Assembly (NCBI GenBank): GCA_046262295.1
Contig: JBHENC010000005.1
Coordinates: forward strand, 62,001 to 126,000
Direction: 5' to 3'
From: JBHENC01 sp046262295
GTDB taxonomy: Bacteria > Acidobacteriota > Blastocatellia > Pyrinomonadales > Pyrinomonadaceae
Length of the DNA: 64,000 nt
Part shown: positions 20,081-29,108 of the stretch, piece after piece
Numbering within the stretch: the stretch's first letter is position 1
How the letters are laid out: each line of letters opens with the position of its first letter
Notes under the pieces: generated by a model
The model's input: only the letters and a program-made list of their open reading frames with translations
What the model was told of the DNA's origin: nothing
The model's database searches: none
Translations under genes and position numbers: made by a program

Positions 20081-20637
20081 TTTTCCTGATTCACGCCGAA
20101 GCCGTTGACGAGCGTCGAGACGACCGCCTCGGCGAAGTTTCTGGCGATGCGCTGCACCGCCGGGTCTTCTTCGTTGAAGAACGTGCGCGGGTCGTTGGCA
20201 AACTCGAACTCGCCGCGAAAGACGTAGTTCTGATTATCGTAAAGCACGCGGTTCTCGATTTGATCGCGCACGGTGACCGCCGCCGTGATCGTTATTTCAA
20301 AGACGCGGGCGCGTCCGGCGTTATCAAGCAGCACGCCCGTGAAATTGAAATCCTTGATGACGCCTTCAACCACCGCATCAGCGCCCGCGCGCTCGCCCTG
20401 CACGCGAAGGCCGCGCCCGCGCCGCACAATCTCGTTAATCACAGCTTCGGTAAAGCGCGTATCAATCTTATAACGCAACGCGCGGCCTTCGGTTTGAAAG
20501 GCGGGGACGGCGACGGTGCGTATGCGCGCGGGCAATTGATTTTTCGTGACGGGCTTATAGCATTCCGCGAAACCCGTCACACAGGCGAGCATTGAGAGAA
20601 ACGCCGCCGCGCGGCAGATTTTACCGGCGAGTGTCAT
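20077..20637 (-). CDS. lptE: LptE-like LPS-assembly lipoprotein
   Basis: 186 residues from the ATG at 20637, chosen because GGAGAAGAT lies just upstream and a signal peptide begins there; an upstream extension has no signal features. Hydrophobic residues 9-20 precede Cys26 (GFAEC), an imperfect lipobox. The mature protein starts with TVAVPAFQTEGRALRYKIDTRFTEAVINEIVRRG, the classic LptE pattern (VAVPxFxN, then FTxAxxxE). It should plug LptD in the outer membrane and implies an LPS-bearing Gram-negative envelope. Located between folP and holA. Confidence 0.82.
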   Translation of the reverse strand: MTLAGKICRAAAFLSMLACVTGFAECYKPVTKNQLPARIRTVAVPAFQTEGRALRYKIDTRFTEAVINEIVRRGRGLRVQGERAGADAVVEGVIKDFNFTGVLLDNAGRARVFEITITAAVTVRDQIENRVLYDNQNYVFRGEFEFANDPRTFFNEEDPAVQRIARNFAEAVVSTLVNGFGVNQEK

Positions 20638-20756
20638 CCGATCTTCTCCGTTCGTAGTTCGTTTGCAAGCCAATCGTAGCGAAAGCGTTTCGCAAGAGCT
20701 GTTGAATTCAGAGGGCGTATAAAAGGCGTGATGATATGAATCAATCGCGCGGCTTG

Positions 20757-21632
20757 TCAACTAGGTTGCGATGATGTTGCCGCATGACGAATGGCGTCCG
20801 CCACGCGCGCCGTCTCGACTGCCGCGCGCACATCATGAACGCGCGCGATATTCGCGCCGCGCAGGATTGCCGCCGCAACACTCGCCATCGTGCCGTGAAG
20901 CCGCTCGCTCACCGGAACATCGCCGAGAAGACGCCCGATGAAGGATTTCCGCGACGTGCCGACGAGCACGGGATAACCGGCAAACTCTCGCACGAGTTCA
21001 TCCAACCGCGCAATCAACTCCAGATTCTGCGTGTGGCTTTTACCGAAACCGATACCCGGATCGAGCGCAATTCGTTCACGCCCGACGCCGCGCCGCATGG
21101 CTTCATCAAGGCTACGGCGCAAGCCGTTTGCGACTTCCGTCATCACGTTTGCGATTGGTTCAAGGCGGTGCATCGTCGCAAGGCTGCCGCGCGAATGCAT
21201 CAGGAGGAGTCCGGCATCTCTTTCCGCCGCGACATCGGCAATGGCCGGTTCAAAGCGCAGGCCGGAAATGTCGTTGACGATTTCGGCTCCGGCATCCAGA
21301 GCAGCGCGGGCGACTGCTACTTTCGTCGTATCAACGGAGATTGGAATTTCGATGGTCTGCGCCAGCCGGTCGATTAAGGGGACGACGCGCCGCATCTCTT
21401 CTTCCGCGTTCACCGTGCGCGCGCCCGGCCTCGTTGATTCGCCGCCGACATCCAGAATGTCTGCGCCTTCCGCGATCATCTCTTCGGCACGACGCATGGC
21501 TTGATCGAGTGCGAGAAACTGCCCGCCATCGCTGAAACTATCCGGCGTGGCATTAAGGACTCCCATCACGAGCGTGCGTTCGTCGTAAAGAAGAGTGCGG
21601 CGCGCTAATTTCCACTCGCGTTCCGGCATCAC
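20757..21632 (-). CDS. folP: Dihydropteroate synthase
   Basis: 291 residues. Signature 1 VMGVLNATPDSFSDGG, signature 2 GADILDVGGESTRPGA, then the substrate-binding DPGIGFGKSHTQNLELI and the C-terminal ARVHDVRAAVETARVADAI. It condenses p-aminobenzoate with hydroxymethyl-dihydropterin pyrophosphate in folate synthesis, and is the sulfonamide target. It is separated from ftsH upstream by a terminator and from lptE downstream by about 120 bases. Confidence 0.96.
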   Translation of the reverse strand: MMPEREWKLARRTLLYDERTLVMGVLNATPDSFSDGGQFLALDQAMRRAEEMIAEGADILDVGGESTRPGARTVNAEEEMRRVVPLIDRLAQTIEIPISVDTTKVAVARAALDAGAEIVNDISGLRFEPAIADVAAERDAGLLLMHSRGSLATMHRLEPIANVMTEVANGLRRSLDEAMRRGVGRERIALDPGIGFGKSHTQNLELIARLDELVREFAGYPVLVGTSRKSFIGRLLGDVPVSERLHGTMASVAAAILRGANIARVHDVRAAVETARVADAIRHAATSSQPS

Positions 21633-21681
21633 GCTCGTCCTCTTTGAAATTCCATCCGTATTTGTATGAATTAAAAGCGAA

Positions 21682-21722
21682 AAGGCAAAAGTCAGAAGGC
21701 TTTCGCCGCTGACTCTTGCCTT
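21682..21722 (-). terminator. Intrinsic terminator downstream of ftsH
   Basis: 14-bp stem with one mismatch (21682-21695 with 21709-21722). On the minus strand it is followed by a TTTTCGCTTTTAATT tract, 25 bases after the ftsH stop. The arms resemble the AGTC-type dispersed repeat. Confidence 0.65.
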
Positions 21723-21747
21723 GTTCTTGTTAGCCTTACGGCCTGTT

Positions 21748-23694
21748 TTAAGCGGTCGCCGGATTGCTGCCTGTGATCGGCGGCAGAATCGGCTTCAGCG
21801 TCTTCGCAGGTTCTTTCAATTGCGGGCGTTCGTCATCATCCGAAGCGGCGGCCGGAGCCGGATCGTCGAGCGGAAGTCCCGCAACGATACGTCTAATTTG
21901 TACGCCGTCCAGCGATTCGCGTTCAAGCAATGTCTCCGAAAGACGAATCATCGTCTCGCGGTCTTCTTCGATGATTTTCTTCGCGCGCTCGTACTGCTCC
22001 GAGATAAGATATCTCACCTGCTGGTCAATCTTAATCGCAGTGTCTTCGGAAAAGTCGCGGTGCTGCGAAATCTCGCGGCCTAAGAAAATCTGCTCTTCCT
22101 TTTTGCCGAAGGTAAGAGGCCCCAAATCCGACATTCCATATTCGCAGACCATCGAGCGTGCAAGTTCCGTCGCGCGTTCGATGTCGTTTGAAGCGCCCGT
22201 CGTAATGCCATTCAAAAATACTTCTTCGGCAATACGCCCGCCCATCAAAATCGCAATCTGTCCCAACAAATACTCTTTCGAATAATTGTGGCGGTCGCCT
22301 TCCGGCAGTTGCTGTGTCAAACCGAGCGCCATGCCGCGCGGAATAATCGTCACCTTATGAACAGGGTCGGCGTTCGGCACTTTGAGGCCGACGAGCGTGT
22401 GCCCCGCTTCGTGATACGCGGTGATGCGCTTCTCTTCATTCGAGATGACCATGCTCTTGCGTTCCGCGCCCATCAAGACTTTGTCTTTGGCGACTTCGAG
22501 ATCGGGCATTGCGACAAGCTTTTTGTTGTAGCGCGCCGCATTCAAGGCCGCTTCGTTGACGAGATTCGCAAGGTCTGCGCCGGTAAAGCCGGGCGTGCCG
22601 CGCGCGATCACGCTGATGTCAACGTCTTCTCCCAGAGGTATCTTGCGTGTGTGGACTTTCAAAATGCCTTCGCGCCCGCGCACGTCAGGACGTGAAACCA
22701 CCACGCGACGATCAAAGCGTCCCGGCCTCAAAAGCGCCGGATCGAGCACGTCGGGACGGTTCGTCGAAGCGATTAAGATAACGCCGTCGTTCGATTCAAA
22801 CCCGTCCATCTCGACGAGCAACTGGTTAAGCGTCTGCTCGCGTTCATCATGGCCGCCACCGAGACCTGCGCCGCGATGACGCCCGACAGCATCAATCTCG
22901 TCTATGAAGATAATGCACGGCGCGTTCTTCTTGCCTTGCTCGAACAAATCACGAACGCGGGAAGCGCCAACGCCGACGAACATTTCCACAAAATCAGAAC
23001 CGCTGATAGAGAAGAACGGCACATTGGCTTCGCCCGCGATGGCACGCGCGAGAAGCGTTTTGCCGGTTCCCGGAGGCCCCATCATCAGCACGCCCTTCGG
23101 AATGCGTCCGCCGAGCTTCTGAAACTTTTGCGGCTCTTTGAGGAATTCGATAATCTCCTGCAACTCCTCTTTCGCTTCCTCGACGCCCGCTACGTCTTTG
23201 AACGTGACGCGCTTCTGCTGATTATTCAAAAGCTTGGCGCGCGATTTACCGAAGCTCATGGCTTTGTTGCCGCCGGACTGCATTTGGCGCAACATGAAAA
23301 TCCAGATGCCTATGATAAAGAGAAACGGCGCGAAGTTAATCAGCAAGCCCCAGAACAGGTTGTTGCCGCCCGGCTCTTCTTCGGTCTTATCAACCTTCAA
23401 ACCGCTCTTATTATTGGCGTCCTTCTCGACAGACATCTTCATCAATTCGGCTTTCACAGCCGGATTCTCAAGTGCTGTCTTATAAACAGTGTTACTGTCT
23501 CGCTCGGTTGCGATAACTTCCGATTGCTTGACGGTCATCTTGCCAATTTTGCCGTCCTGCACCTTGGAAACTAATTCGCCGTAAGAGAGCGGCTGATCGG
23601 GCTTAGTCTGCGTCTTCGAGTAGAATTGATAGAGCAGCAGCGCGCCGACCACTATGAATAACCAGAAAACAATTTGTCTCGCCGTAGAACTCAA
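21748..23694 (-). CDS. ftsH: ATP-dependent membrane zinc metalloprotease FtsH
   Basis: 648 residues. TM1 at about 7-23, periplasmic domain, TM2 at about 113-135. The AAA domain has Walker A GPPGTGKT (206-213), Walker B IIFIDEIDA and SRH residues RPGRFDRR. The protease zinc site is HEAGH at 428-432. FtsH forms a hexamer and degrades membrane and regulatory proteins. The start is a TTG at 23694, supported by GGAGG about 10 bases upstream; no ATG fits. It follows tilS and hpt as in many bacteria. Confidence 0.96.
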   Translation of the reverse strand: MSSTARQIVFWLFIVVGALLLYQFYSKTQTKPDQPLSYGELVSKVQDGKIGKMTVKQSEVIATERDSNTVYKTALENPAVKAELMKMSVEKDANNKSGLKVDKTEEEPGGNNLFWGLLINFAPFLFIIGIWIFMLRQMQSGGNKAMSFGKSRAKLLNNQQKRVTFKDVAGVEEAKEELQEIIEFLKEPQKFQKLGGRIPKGVLMMGPPGTGKTLLARAIAGEANVPFFSISGSDFVEMFVGVGASRVRDLFEQGKKNAPCIIFIDEIDAVGRHRGAGLGGGHDEREQTLNQLLVEMDGFESNDGVILIASTNRPDVLDPALLRPGRFDRRVVVSRPDVRGREGILKVHTRKIPLGEDVDISVIARGTPGFTGADLANLVNEAALNAARYNKKLVAMPDLEVAKDKVLMGAERKSMVISNEEKRITAYHEAGHTLVGLKVPNADPVHKVTIIPRGMALGLTQQLPEGDRHNYSKEYLLGQIAILMGGRIAEEVFLNGITTGASNDIERATELARSMVCEYGMSDLGPLTFGKKEEQIFLGREISQHRDFSEDTAIKIDQQVRYLISEQYERAKKIIEEDRETMIRLSETLLERESLDGVQIRRIVAGLPLDDPAPAAASDDDERPQLKEPAKTLKPILPPITGSNPATA

Positions 23695-23897
23695 GATATT
23701 TTCGCCTCCGACTTCCGATAATACCTTATCGGAACGTCTTTTGTCGCTCCCACCAACATTTATCGCCTGTGCCGCTTTGCCGTGACGTGGAGCGCCTGTA
23801 AATTTCTTACCGGCTAAAGCGTCGTAGTAGGATGCTTTTCACAAGCTTTGCGTTGTGCTCGATTCAGTCCCCGTCAAACTCAAAGCTTTTCACTTTT

Positions 23898-24422
23898 CTA
23901 CGTCTCACCATCCGCCTTAGCGAAAGTCGCAATGTACGGCAACTCGCGCCAACGCTCGCCGTAGCCAAGCCCGTAACCGAACACATAATTTTCGTGCGTC
24001 TCGAACGCGCGCCAATCGGCCTCAAGCCCGACGCGACGGCGATCCGGCTTATCCGCCAGCACACATAATTTCACATCCGCCGCACCGCGCCCCTCCAAAT
24101 GTTTAATCAAATATTCGTGCGTCACGCCCGTATCGAGCACGCCTTCGACGAGCAGCACGTGGCGGTTTGTCACATCCATTTGAGTGCTGAAGGAAAGGTC
24201 TTGCACGCCGCCGAGTGATTGATGATCGTAGCGCAGAAAAGCCGTGCGCGGCGTGGCTTTGACGGCACGCAACAAATCGGCGAGAAACATAAAACTATCG
24301 TCGGAGACGCCGAGCACAGCGATTTCGCGTTCGCCGTAGGCGCGCGTAATGTCGGCGGCCAGTTCCTGCACTCTGGCGGCAATCTGCGTTGCGCCGTAAA
24401 CTTCAATTAAGGAATCGGCCAT
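23898..24422 (-). CDS. hpt: Hypoxanthine phosphoribosyltransferase
   Basis: 174 residues, normal length. The family order is recognisable: VLGVSDDSFMFLADLLRAV, the flexible loop SLGGVQDLSFSTQ, the PRPP-binding loop VLLVEGVLDTGVT and the base-recognition segment PDRRRVGLEADWRAFETHENYVFGYGLGY. In the PRPP loop the usual Glu-Asp pair (VEDIIDTG) is Glu-Gly, an unusual loss of one acidic residue. Several other positions are also nonstandard (GVSDDS for GVLKGS), so activity or specificity may differ. It lies between tilS and ftsH, the classic context, which supports the assignment. Confidence 0.85.
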   Translation of the reverse strand: MADSLIEVYGATQIAARVQELAADITRAYGEREIAVLGVSDDSFMFLADLLRAVKATPRTAFLRYDHQSLGGVQDLSFSTQMDVTNRHVLLVEGVLDTGVTHEYLIKHLEGRGAADVKLCVLADKPDRRRVGLEADWRAFETHENYVFGYGLGYGERWRELPYIATFAKADGET

Positions 24423-24552
24423 AAGAATTTGCGCCCGCGCCTTTCAAATCGAAAACGCCCTACCAAAAGAATCGCCCGCTCTATCAAACGTAGCACGCGG
24501 GCGACTAAGGCGGATCAGCCGGATTCGATTTTAGACGTGTGTCAGCTCTTTT

Positions 24553-25665
24553 TCAACTTCCCGCGCCATCCGCGTAAAAACGCAGCCACTTTTGTCGCCT
24601 TTCGACGAATGCTCCGCCCGGCAACAGAGCTTTGCGCCCGCCACGCTCACCTATCAACAGATTCTCCACACACGCCAAATGAACCAGCGTCACACGCCGC
24701 AAACCTCCCTGCCCTTCCTGCGCGATCCACTGCCGCAACGCGCGCCTGCGCACCGCCACATCTGCCGCCCGCAACACATCAACACGCAACGCCCGCATCG
24801 CCGCAGAGCAATCAACACCCGAACACTCCTCCGCCGCTTCGCTTAAAAGCCGTGCGGCAGCGGCGTCAAGCGTTGCCGCATCCTCACGCAGCAGATCGGC
24901 AGTGCGCGCTAAAGTTTCGACGATGCGCGGATTAAACTCTGCCAGCAACGGCAAAAGTCTTTTGCGCACACGCACACGCGCGAAATGTTCATCCGCGTTC
25001 ATGTCATCAACTCTAAAAGCCACGCCGCGCAATAAGCAATAATTCTCGACATCTATCCGACGCGCCCAACGCAACAAAGGCCGCGCCAGACGCACATCTT
25101 CTCGTCCGGCGACGAGCGCACGCACCGACTCGATTCCGCTCAAGCCGTCCGCCCCGCTGCCGCGCAAGAGCCTTAATAGAACAGTCTCGGCTTGGTCATT
25201 TATCGTGTGCGCCGTCAAAACAGCATTCGCGCCGCACTTCTCCGATGTCTCTGCCAGAAACTCGTAACGCGCGCGCCGCGCCGCCTGCTCAAGATTATCC
25301 TTACTCTTCGCGGCACGCTCACGTACGGAGATTTTTCCAATTATCGCATCGAATCCGAGTTTGCGCGCGAGTTCTTCAACCCACACAGCATCTGCCGCGC
25401 CCGCCACGCCACGCAAACCATGATCGAGATGCGCAATTGTCGCCTTGAGCGTGAGACGCGCCTTATCAATCAACTCATGCACTGCGAGTAACAGCGCAGT
25501 TGAATCTGCCCCGCCGGAGACGGCAATCAGGATACGCGCATCGCTGACAGGCAAATCAAGGCGATGCCATTCTTCCAGCAGTTGACGCGCAAAATCGCTT
25601 AAACGACTTTTTGTGTTCGTTCTTTCACGCCCTCTTTTTTCCTTCGCCGCGTTCATCTGAAACAT
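24553..25665 (-). CDS. tilS: tRNA(Ile)-lysidine synthetase
   Basis: 370 residues. P-loop ILIAVSGGADSTALLLAV near residue 45, IAHLDHGLRG, and NDQAETVLLRLLRGSG define the N-terminal PP-ATPase of TilS. The C-terminal helical region (RVRKRLLPLLAEFNPRIVETLARTADLL) is present. It modifies cytidine 34 of the AUA-reading tRNA and is essential. It is the first gene of tilS-hpt-ftsH. Alternative ATG nine bases downstream. Confidence 0.93.
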   Translation of the reverse strand: MFQMNAAKEKRGRERTNTKSRLSDFARQLLEEWHRLDLPVSDARILIAVSGGADSTALLLAVHELIDKARLTLKATIAHLDHGLRGVAGAADAVWVEELARKLGFDAIIGKISVRERAAKSKDNLEQAARRARYEFLAETSEKCGANAVLTAHTINDQAETVLLRLLRGSGADGLSGIESVRALVAGREDVRLARPLLRWARRIDVENYCLLRGVAFRVDDMNADEHFARVRVRKRLLPLLAEFNPRIVETLARTADLLREDAATLDAAAARLLSEAAEECSGVDCSAAMRALRVDVLRAADVAVRRRALRQWIAQEGQGGLRRVTLVHLACVENLLIGERGGRKALLPGGAFVERRQKWLRFYADGAGS

Positions 25666-25704
25666 TGTCCGTTGGAGCTTACAAGCAGGTCAACATAAAA
25701 AACA

Positions 25705-25732
25705 GCCGCGAGTCTGAACGTCTACTCGCGGC
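25705..25732 (-). terminator. Intrinsic terminator at the end of the arginine operon
   Basis: 9-bp perfect stem (25705-25713 with 25724-25732) followed on the minus strand by TGTTTTTTATG, 36 bases after the argB stop. Confidence 0.85.
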
Positions 25733-25767
25733 GGTTGTCTCATCTCACTATAATTTCTATTAACGCT

Positions 25768-26673
25768 TCACGCGACGATCATCGTGCCCGTTCCTTCATC
25801 CGTGAAGACTTCCGCCAGCAGCGCGTTGCGTGCCGAGCCGTTGATGACGTGCGCGCTGCCGACGCCGCGCCGGACGAGCGATGCGATACTCTGCAATTTC
25901 GGAATCATCCCGCCCGTCGCCACGCCTACGCGCACCAGCGCGTCTATTTCGTCAACCGCGAGCTTCGACAATTTGCTTTCCGGTTCATCCGGGCGCAAAT
26001 AAATCCCGTCAACATCAGAGAGCAGAATCAACTTCTCAGCCTTTAGCCCGACCGCGATTTCCGACGCGATGGTATCGGCATTGATGTTAAAGACCATCCC
26101 CTCTTTGTCCGCGCCGAGCGATGCCAGCACAGGCAGATAATCATGATCCATCAGCACACACAGCAGACGCGGGTTGACTTCCACGACATCGCCGACGTGC
26201 CCGAAATCAACACGCGAGCGCGTTCCCGTCGCGCGGTTGAGGACTTCCTGCTCCGGCCTTCTTTCGGCATCAATAATTCCGCCGTCAACGCCCGACAGCC
26301 CGACGGCCTCGACGCCCTTGCGGTGAAGCGCGGCGAGAATATCCGTGTTGATTTTACCGGCGAACATCATCTTCGCCATTTCGAGCGTCGCATCGTCCGT
26401 CACGCGCCGCCCGTTAATTACCGTCTGCTCGATGCCCATCCGCGCGGCTAATTCATTTAACTGTTTTCCGCCGCCGTGAACGACGCAGATGCGTATGCCG
26501 ACCTGATGCATCAATGCCAACTCTTCCGCGAGCGACGCCAGATTCAACGCATCTTCCGTCGCCTTGCCCGATAGCTTGACGACAAAAGTTTTGCCCTTGA
26601 AGCGTTGGATATACGGCAACGCCTCGCGCAGCAGATCAAGGCGCGGCTGCATCGAATCGGATGTCGTATTCAT
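25768..26673 (-). CDS. argB: Acetylglutamate kinase
   Basis: 301 residues. FVVKLSGKATED, VVHGGGKQLNELAARMGI, the N-acetylglutamate site and VEVNPRLL and LLSDVDGIY blocks are typical; the C-terminus has VATGGMIPKLQS and GTGTMIVA. It phosphorylates N-acetylglutamate, the second step of arginine synthesis. The ATG overlaps the argF' stop by four bases (ATGA). Last gene of the operon, followed by a terminator. Confidence 0.96.
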   Translation of the reverse strand: MNTTSDSMQPRLDLLREALPYIQRFKGKTFVVKLSGKATEDALNLASLAEELALMHQVGIRICVVHGGGKQLNELAARMGIEQTVINGRRVTDDATLEMAKMMFAGKINTDILAALHRKGVEAVGLSGVDGGIIDAERRPEQEVLNRATGTRSRVDFGHVGDVVEVNPRLLCVLMDHDYLPVLASLGADKEGMVFNINADTIASEIAVGLKAEKLILLSDVDGIYLRPDEPESKLSKLAVDEIDALVRVGVATGGMIPKLQSIASLVRRGVGSAHVINGSARNALLAEVFTDEGTGTMIVA

Positions 26674-27698
26674 GTCGCATCGCTCCCGTCTGCGGAAAGA
26701 AGCCGTGCCAGAATCGCCTTCTGCGCGTGCAGGCGATTCTCCGCTTCGTCTATCACCACCGATTGCGCCGAATCAATCACCGCATCCGTGACGATCACGT
26801 TGCGGCGCACCGGCAGGCAATGCATAAAAATCGCATTCTCCGTGCGTTTCATCTTCGCTTCGTCAACGATCCACTTTGCGCGATAAGGCGCGCGCTCTGC
26901 GATGTCCTGTTCCGGCGCGCCGTAGAATTTACTGCTTCCCCAACTCTTCGCGTAAACAACCTCTGCGCCGTCAAACGCTGCCTCAACATCATTCGCCACG
27001 CGAACGCTTCCGCCCGCCGCTTGCGCGTGCTGGTTCATCTCACGCATCAGTTCGTCGTCGAGTTCGTAACCAGCGGGATGTGCGATTGTCAGATCGTGTC
27101 CCATCTGCGCCGACGCTAAGGCAAAGCTATTCGGCACGGCCATCGGCAAAGGCTTCGGATGCCACGCCCACGTGAGCGCGACTCGCCTACGTCCCGCTCC
27201 GAGCTTCTCGCGTACCGTCATCATATCCGCCAACGCCTGACACGGATGATGCATTGCCGATTCGAGATTGATAATCGGCGCACGTTCCGCATATCGCGCG
27301 AAAGCGTTCAATACAGGATCGCGCCTCTCCGCTTCCCAGTCTTTAAGCGCGGCGAAGGTACGCACGCCGATGGCGACGCAGTATCTTTCCAGCACGCGGA
27401 CAAACTCCGCGACGTGCTCCGTTTTATCCCCATCCATCAAGGCGTTTTCCACATGCTCCAGCGTCCAACTCGTCCCGCCCGGCTCGAGCACCACGCTATT
27501 GCCGCCAAGCTCATACACGCCGACCTGCATCGAAGCGCGCGTGCGCAAACTCGGATTGAAAAAGACGAGCGCGATTGAACGCCCCGCCAGCGGCTTCGTC
27601 GCATTGTTGTCGCCGCGCTTGAATCCTAGAGCAGATTCGATTAGCTCATCGAGTTCTGCGCGCGTCCAATCAGCAGTAGTTAGAAAGTCTTTCGGCAT
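26670..27698 (-). CDS. argF': N-acetylornithine carbamoyltransferase (ArgF' type)
   Basis: 342 residues. FFNPSLRTRAS is the carbamoyl-phosphate site. The following GGNSVVLEPGGTSWTLE and MDGDKTEHVAEFVRVLERY, then HHPCQALAD, TWAWHPKPLPMAVPNS and FMHCLPVRRNV, match the acetylornithine/succinylornithine transcarbamylases (Xanthomonas and Bacteroides types), not the classical ornithine enzyme. It would make N-acetylcitrulline, so the pathway keeps the acetyl group until a later deacetylase; none is encoded here. A succinylated substrate cannot be excluded from sequence alone. Coupled to argB by a 4-bp overlap. Confidence 0.85.
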   Translation of the reverse strand: MPKDFLTTADWTRAELDELIESALGFKRGDNNATKPLAGRSIALVFFNPSLRTRASMQVGVYELGGNSVVLEPGGTSWTLEHVENALMDGDKTEHVAEFVRVLERYCVAIGVRTFAALKDWEAERRDPVLNAFARYAERAPIINLESAMHHPCQALADMMTVREKLGAGRRRVALTWAWHPKPLPMAVPNSFALASAQMGHDLTIAHPAGYELDDELMREMNQHAQAAGGSVRVANDVEAAFDGAEVVYAKSWGSSKFYGAPEQDIAERAPYRAKWIVDEAKMKRTENAIFMHCLPVRRNVIVTDAVIDSAQSVVIDEAENRLHAQKAILARLLSADGSDAT

Positions 27699-27759
27699 AA
27701 CTTGAACATGGAAACATTCAACGCAAAGGCTACCACGCTCTGTTCATGATGTGCCTTCA

Positions 27760-29085
27760 TCAATAGAAAGAGCCGGGACGACGTTCGCCCATGATTCTAT
27801 AATCTTTCATGCGAATAGCCGTTTCGGGAATGCTCCGGTCAACATACAGCGAATGGCGCGAAAAATTGTGGATCGCCAGCCCCGTATGAAAGACGACGCC
27901 GCACGCGAGACACGCGGCGGCAAACTTTCGCCACCCGCGCCGCTGCATAAAAGGCCGCCAGCAATAAAGGCTGTATAGCATCGCAACGGGGAAGACCACG
28001 TAAAAGGTGTGCGACGACGGCGGCTTGATCGCAAACGCAAAGCTCGCGTAAAGCAACACCACCGTCAGCAGCGTTAGATACTTGATCGCCTTCCAATCGG
28101 GATGCGCCGTGCGTTTCGAGAACCACAACCAGATCATCGCAATAGGTTGCAGTGTGCCGACGACGACGAGAAACAGAACGAACGGTATGAGCCACATCTC
28201 TTCCTTGAGAAATAGAAGTCGCTTGCCACCGCCGCTGCCCAGAAAACGCGGTATCTCGAAACTCGCAAACGAAAGGAAGCGCGCCAGAATCCCTTCCGGC
28301 AAATTCAGATTGCGGCGCAGGTTCAGTGCATTGAAGGCTATCGTCGCCGCTGTTCCGCCCGTTCCCCCGCTGATGCCGAACTTCAAATATGTCGGCAGCA
28401 GAAACGCGCCCGTCAACGCCGCACCGCCGCCGAACCATGCTAACGACTTCAACGCCCGCGCGCTTCCCGCATCTCTATAATGAAAGTAGAACGCGGACAG
28501 AACATACGGCACAAGCAGCACCCAAGACATATGAAACTGCATCACCCAGCAGAGCGCCGCGCCCAACATCAGCCACGCATACCTCGTTTGAATCAGATGC
28601 TTACTCGTAAACGGGAAAATCTCCAACGCCCCGACAAAGAACAGGATGCTTCCCGGCAGAACGTAAGACGGATTGACGACGTGCGTCGAAAAGTTGAGCG
28701 TCCAGGGTGCGGTTAAAAGCCAAGTCCAGACGAACCAGCGCGGCAACTCCGGCAAACGCTTCGTGCAGTACCACGCGAACAAACAGAGCGCAGCAAACGA
28801 GAGCGCGTTGAGCAACAAGAAGGGAGCTTCGACAACCGGCCAGACGTAAAGCGGCACGGCGACCGCGAGCGATTGCAATGCGCCGGGTATCTGAATTTGA
28901 AAGGTTACGTCGGGCCCGTAATAAGGCCACGCGCCCGTCGAAAAGAATTTAAGGCCGAGCAAATAAACCTGCAATTCATCTTCATACCAGAACTCGGAAC
29001 ACAACCCGAACGCCAGACGGAAAAGGAACGCTACCAGCAAGAGCAAAACGAACAGCAACTTTTTTCGTTGTTTGAAATGCTCCAT
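27760..29085 (-). CDS. Polytopic membrane protein, GT-C glycosyltransferase-like (GT39/ArnT type)
   Basis: 441 residues with about ten to twelve hydrophobic segments. The first loop after TM1 contains the acidic pair WYEDELQVY, as in GT-C enzymes of the PMT/ArnT group, where Asp/Glu in that loop are catalytic. A short soluble tail follows. Such enzymes transfer sugars from polyprenyl-phosphate donors on the outer face of the inner membrane. It has no obvious link to arginine, yet sits inside the operon (24 bases after argD, 61 bases before argF'). It could be a passenger gene. Confidence 0.7.
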   Translation of the reverse strand: MEHFKQRKKLLFVLLLLVAFLFRLAFGLCSEFWYEDELQVYLLGLKFFSTGAWPYYGPDVTFQIQIPGALQSLAVAVPLYVWPVVEAPFLLLNALSFAALCLFAWYCTKRLPELPRWFVWTWLLTAPWTLNFSTHVVNPSYVLPGSILFFVGALEIFPFTSKHLIQTRYAWLMLGAALCWVMQFHMSWVLLVPYVLSAFYFHYRDAGSARALKSLAWFGGGAALTGAFLLPTYLKFGISGGTGGTAATIAFNALNLRRNLNLPEGILARFLSFASFEIPRFLGSGGGKRLLFLKEEMWLIPFVLFLVVVGTLQPIAMIWLWFSKRTAHPDWKAIKYLTLLTVVLLYASFAFAIKPPSSHTFYVVFPVAMLYSLYCWRPFMQRRGWRKFAAACLACGVVFHTGLAIHNFSRHSLYVDRSIPETAIRMKDYRIMGERRPGSFY

Positions 29086-29108
29086 GAAGTCAGTGCTCGC
29101 CGCGCATT

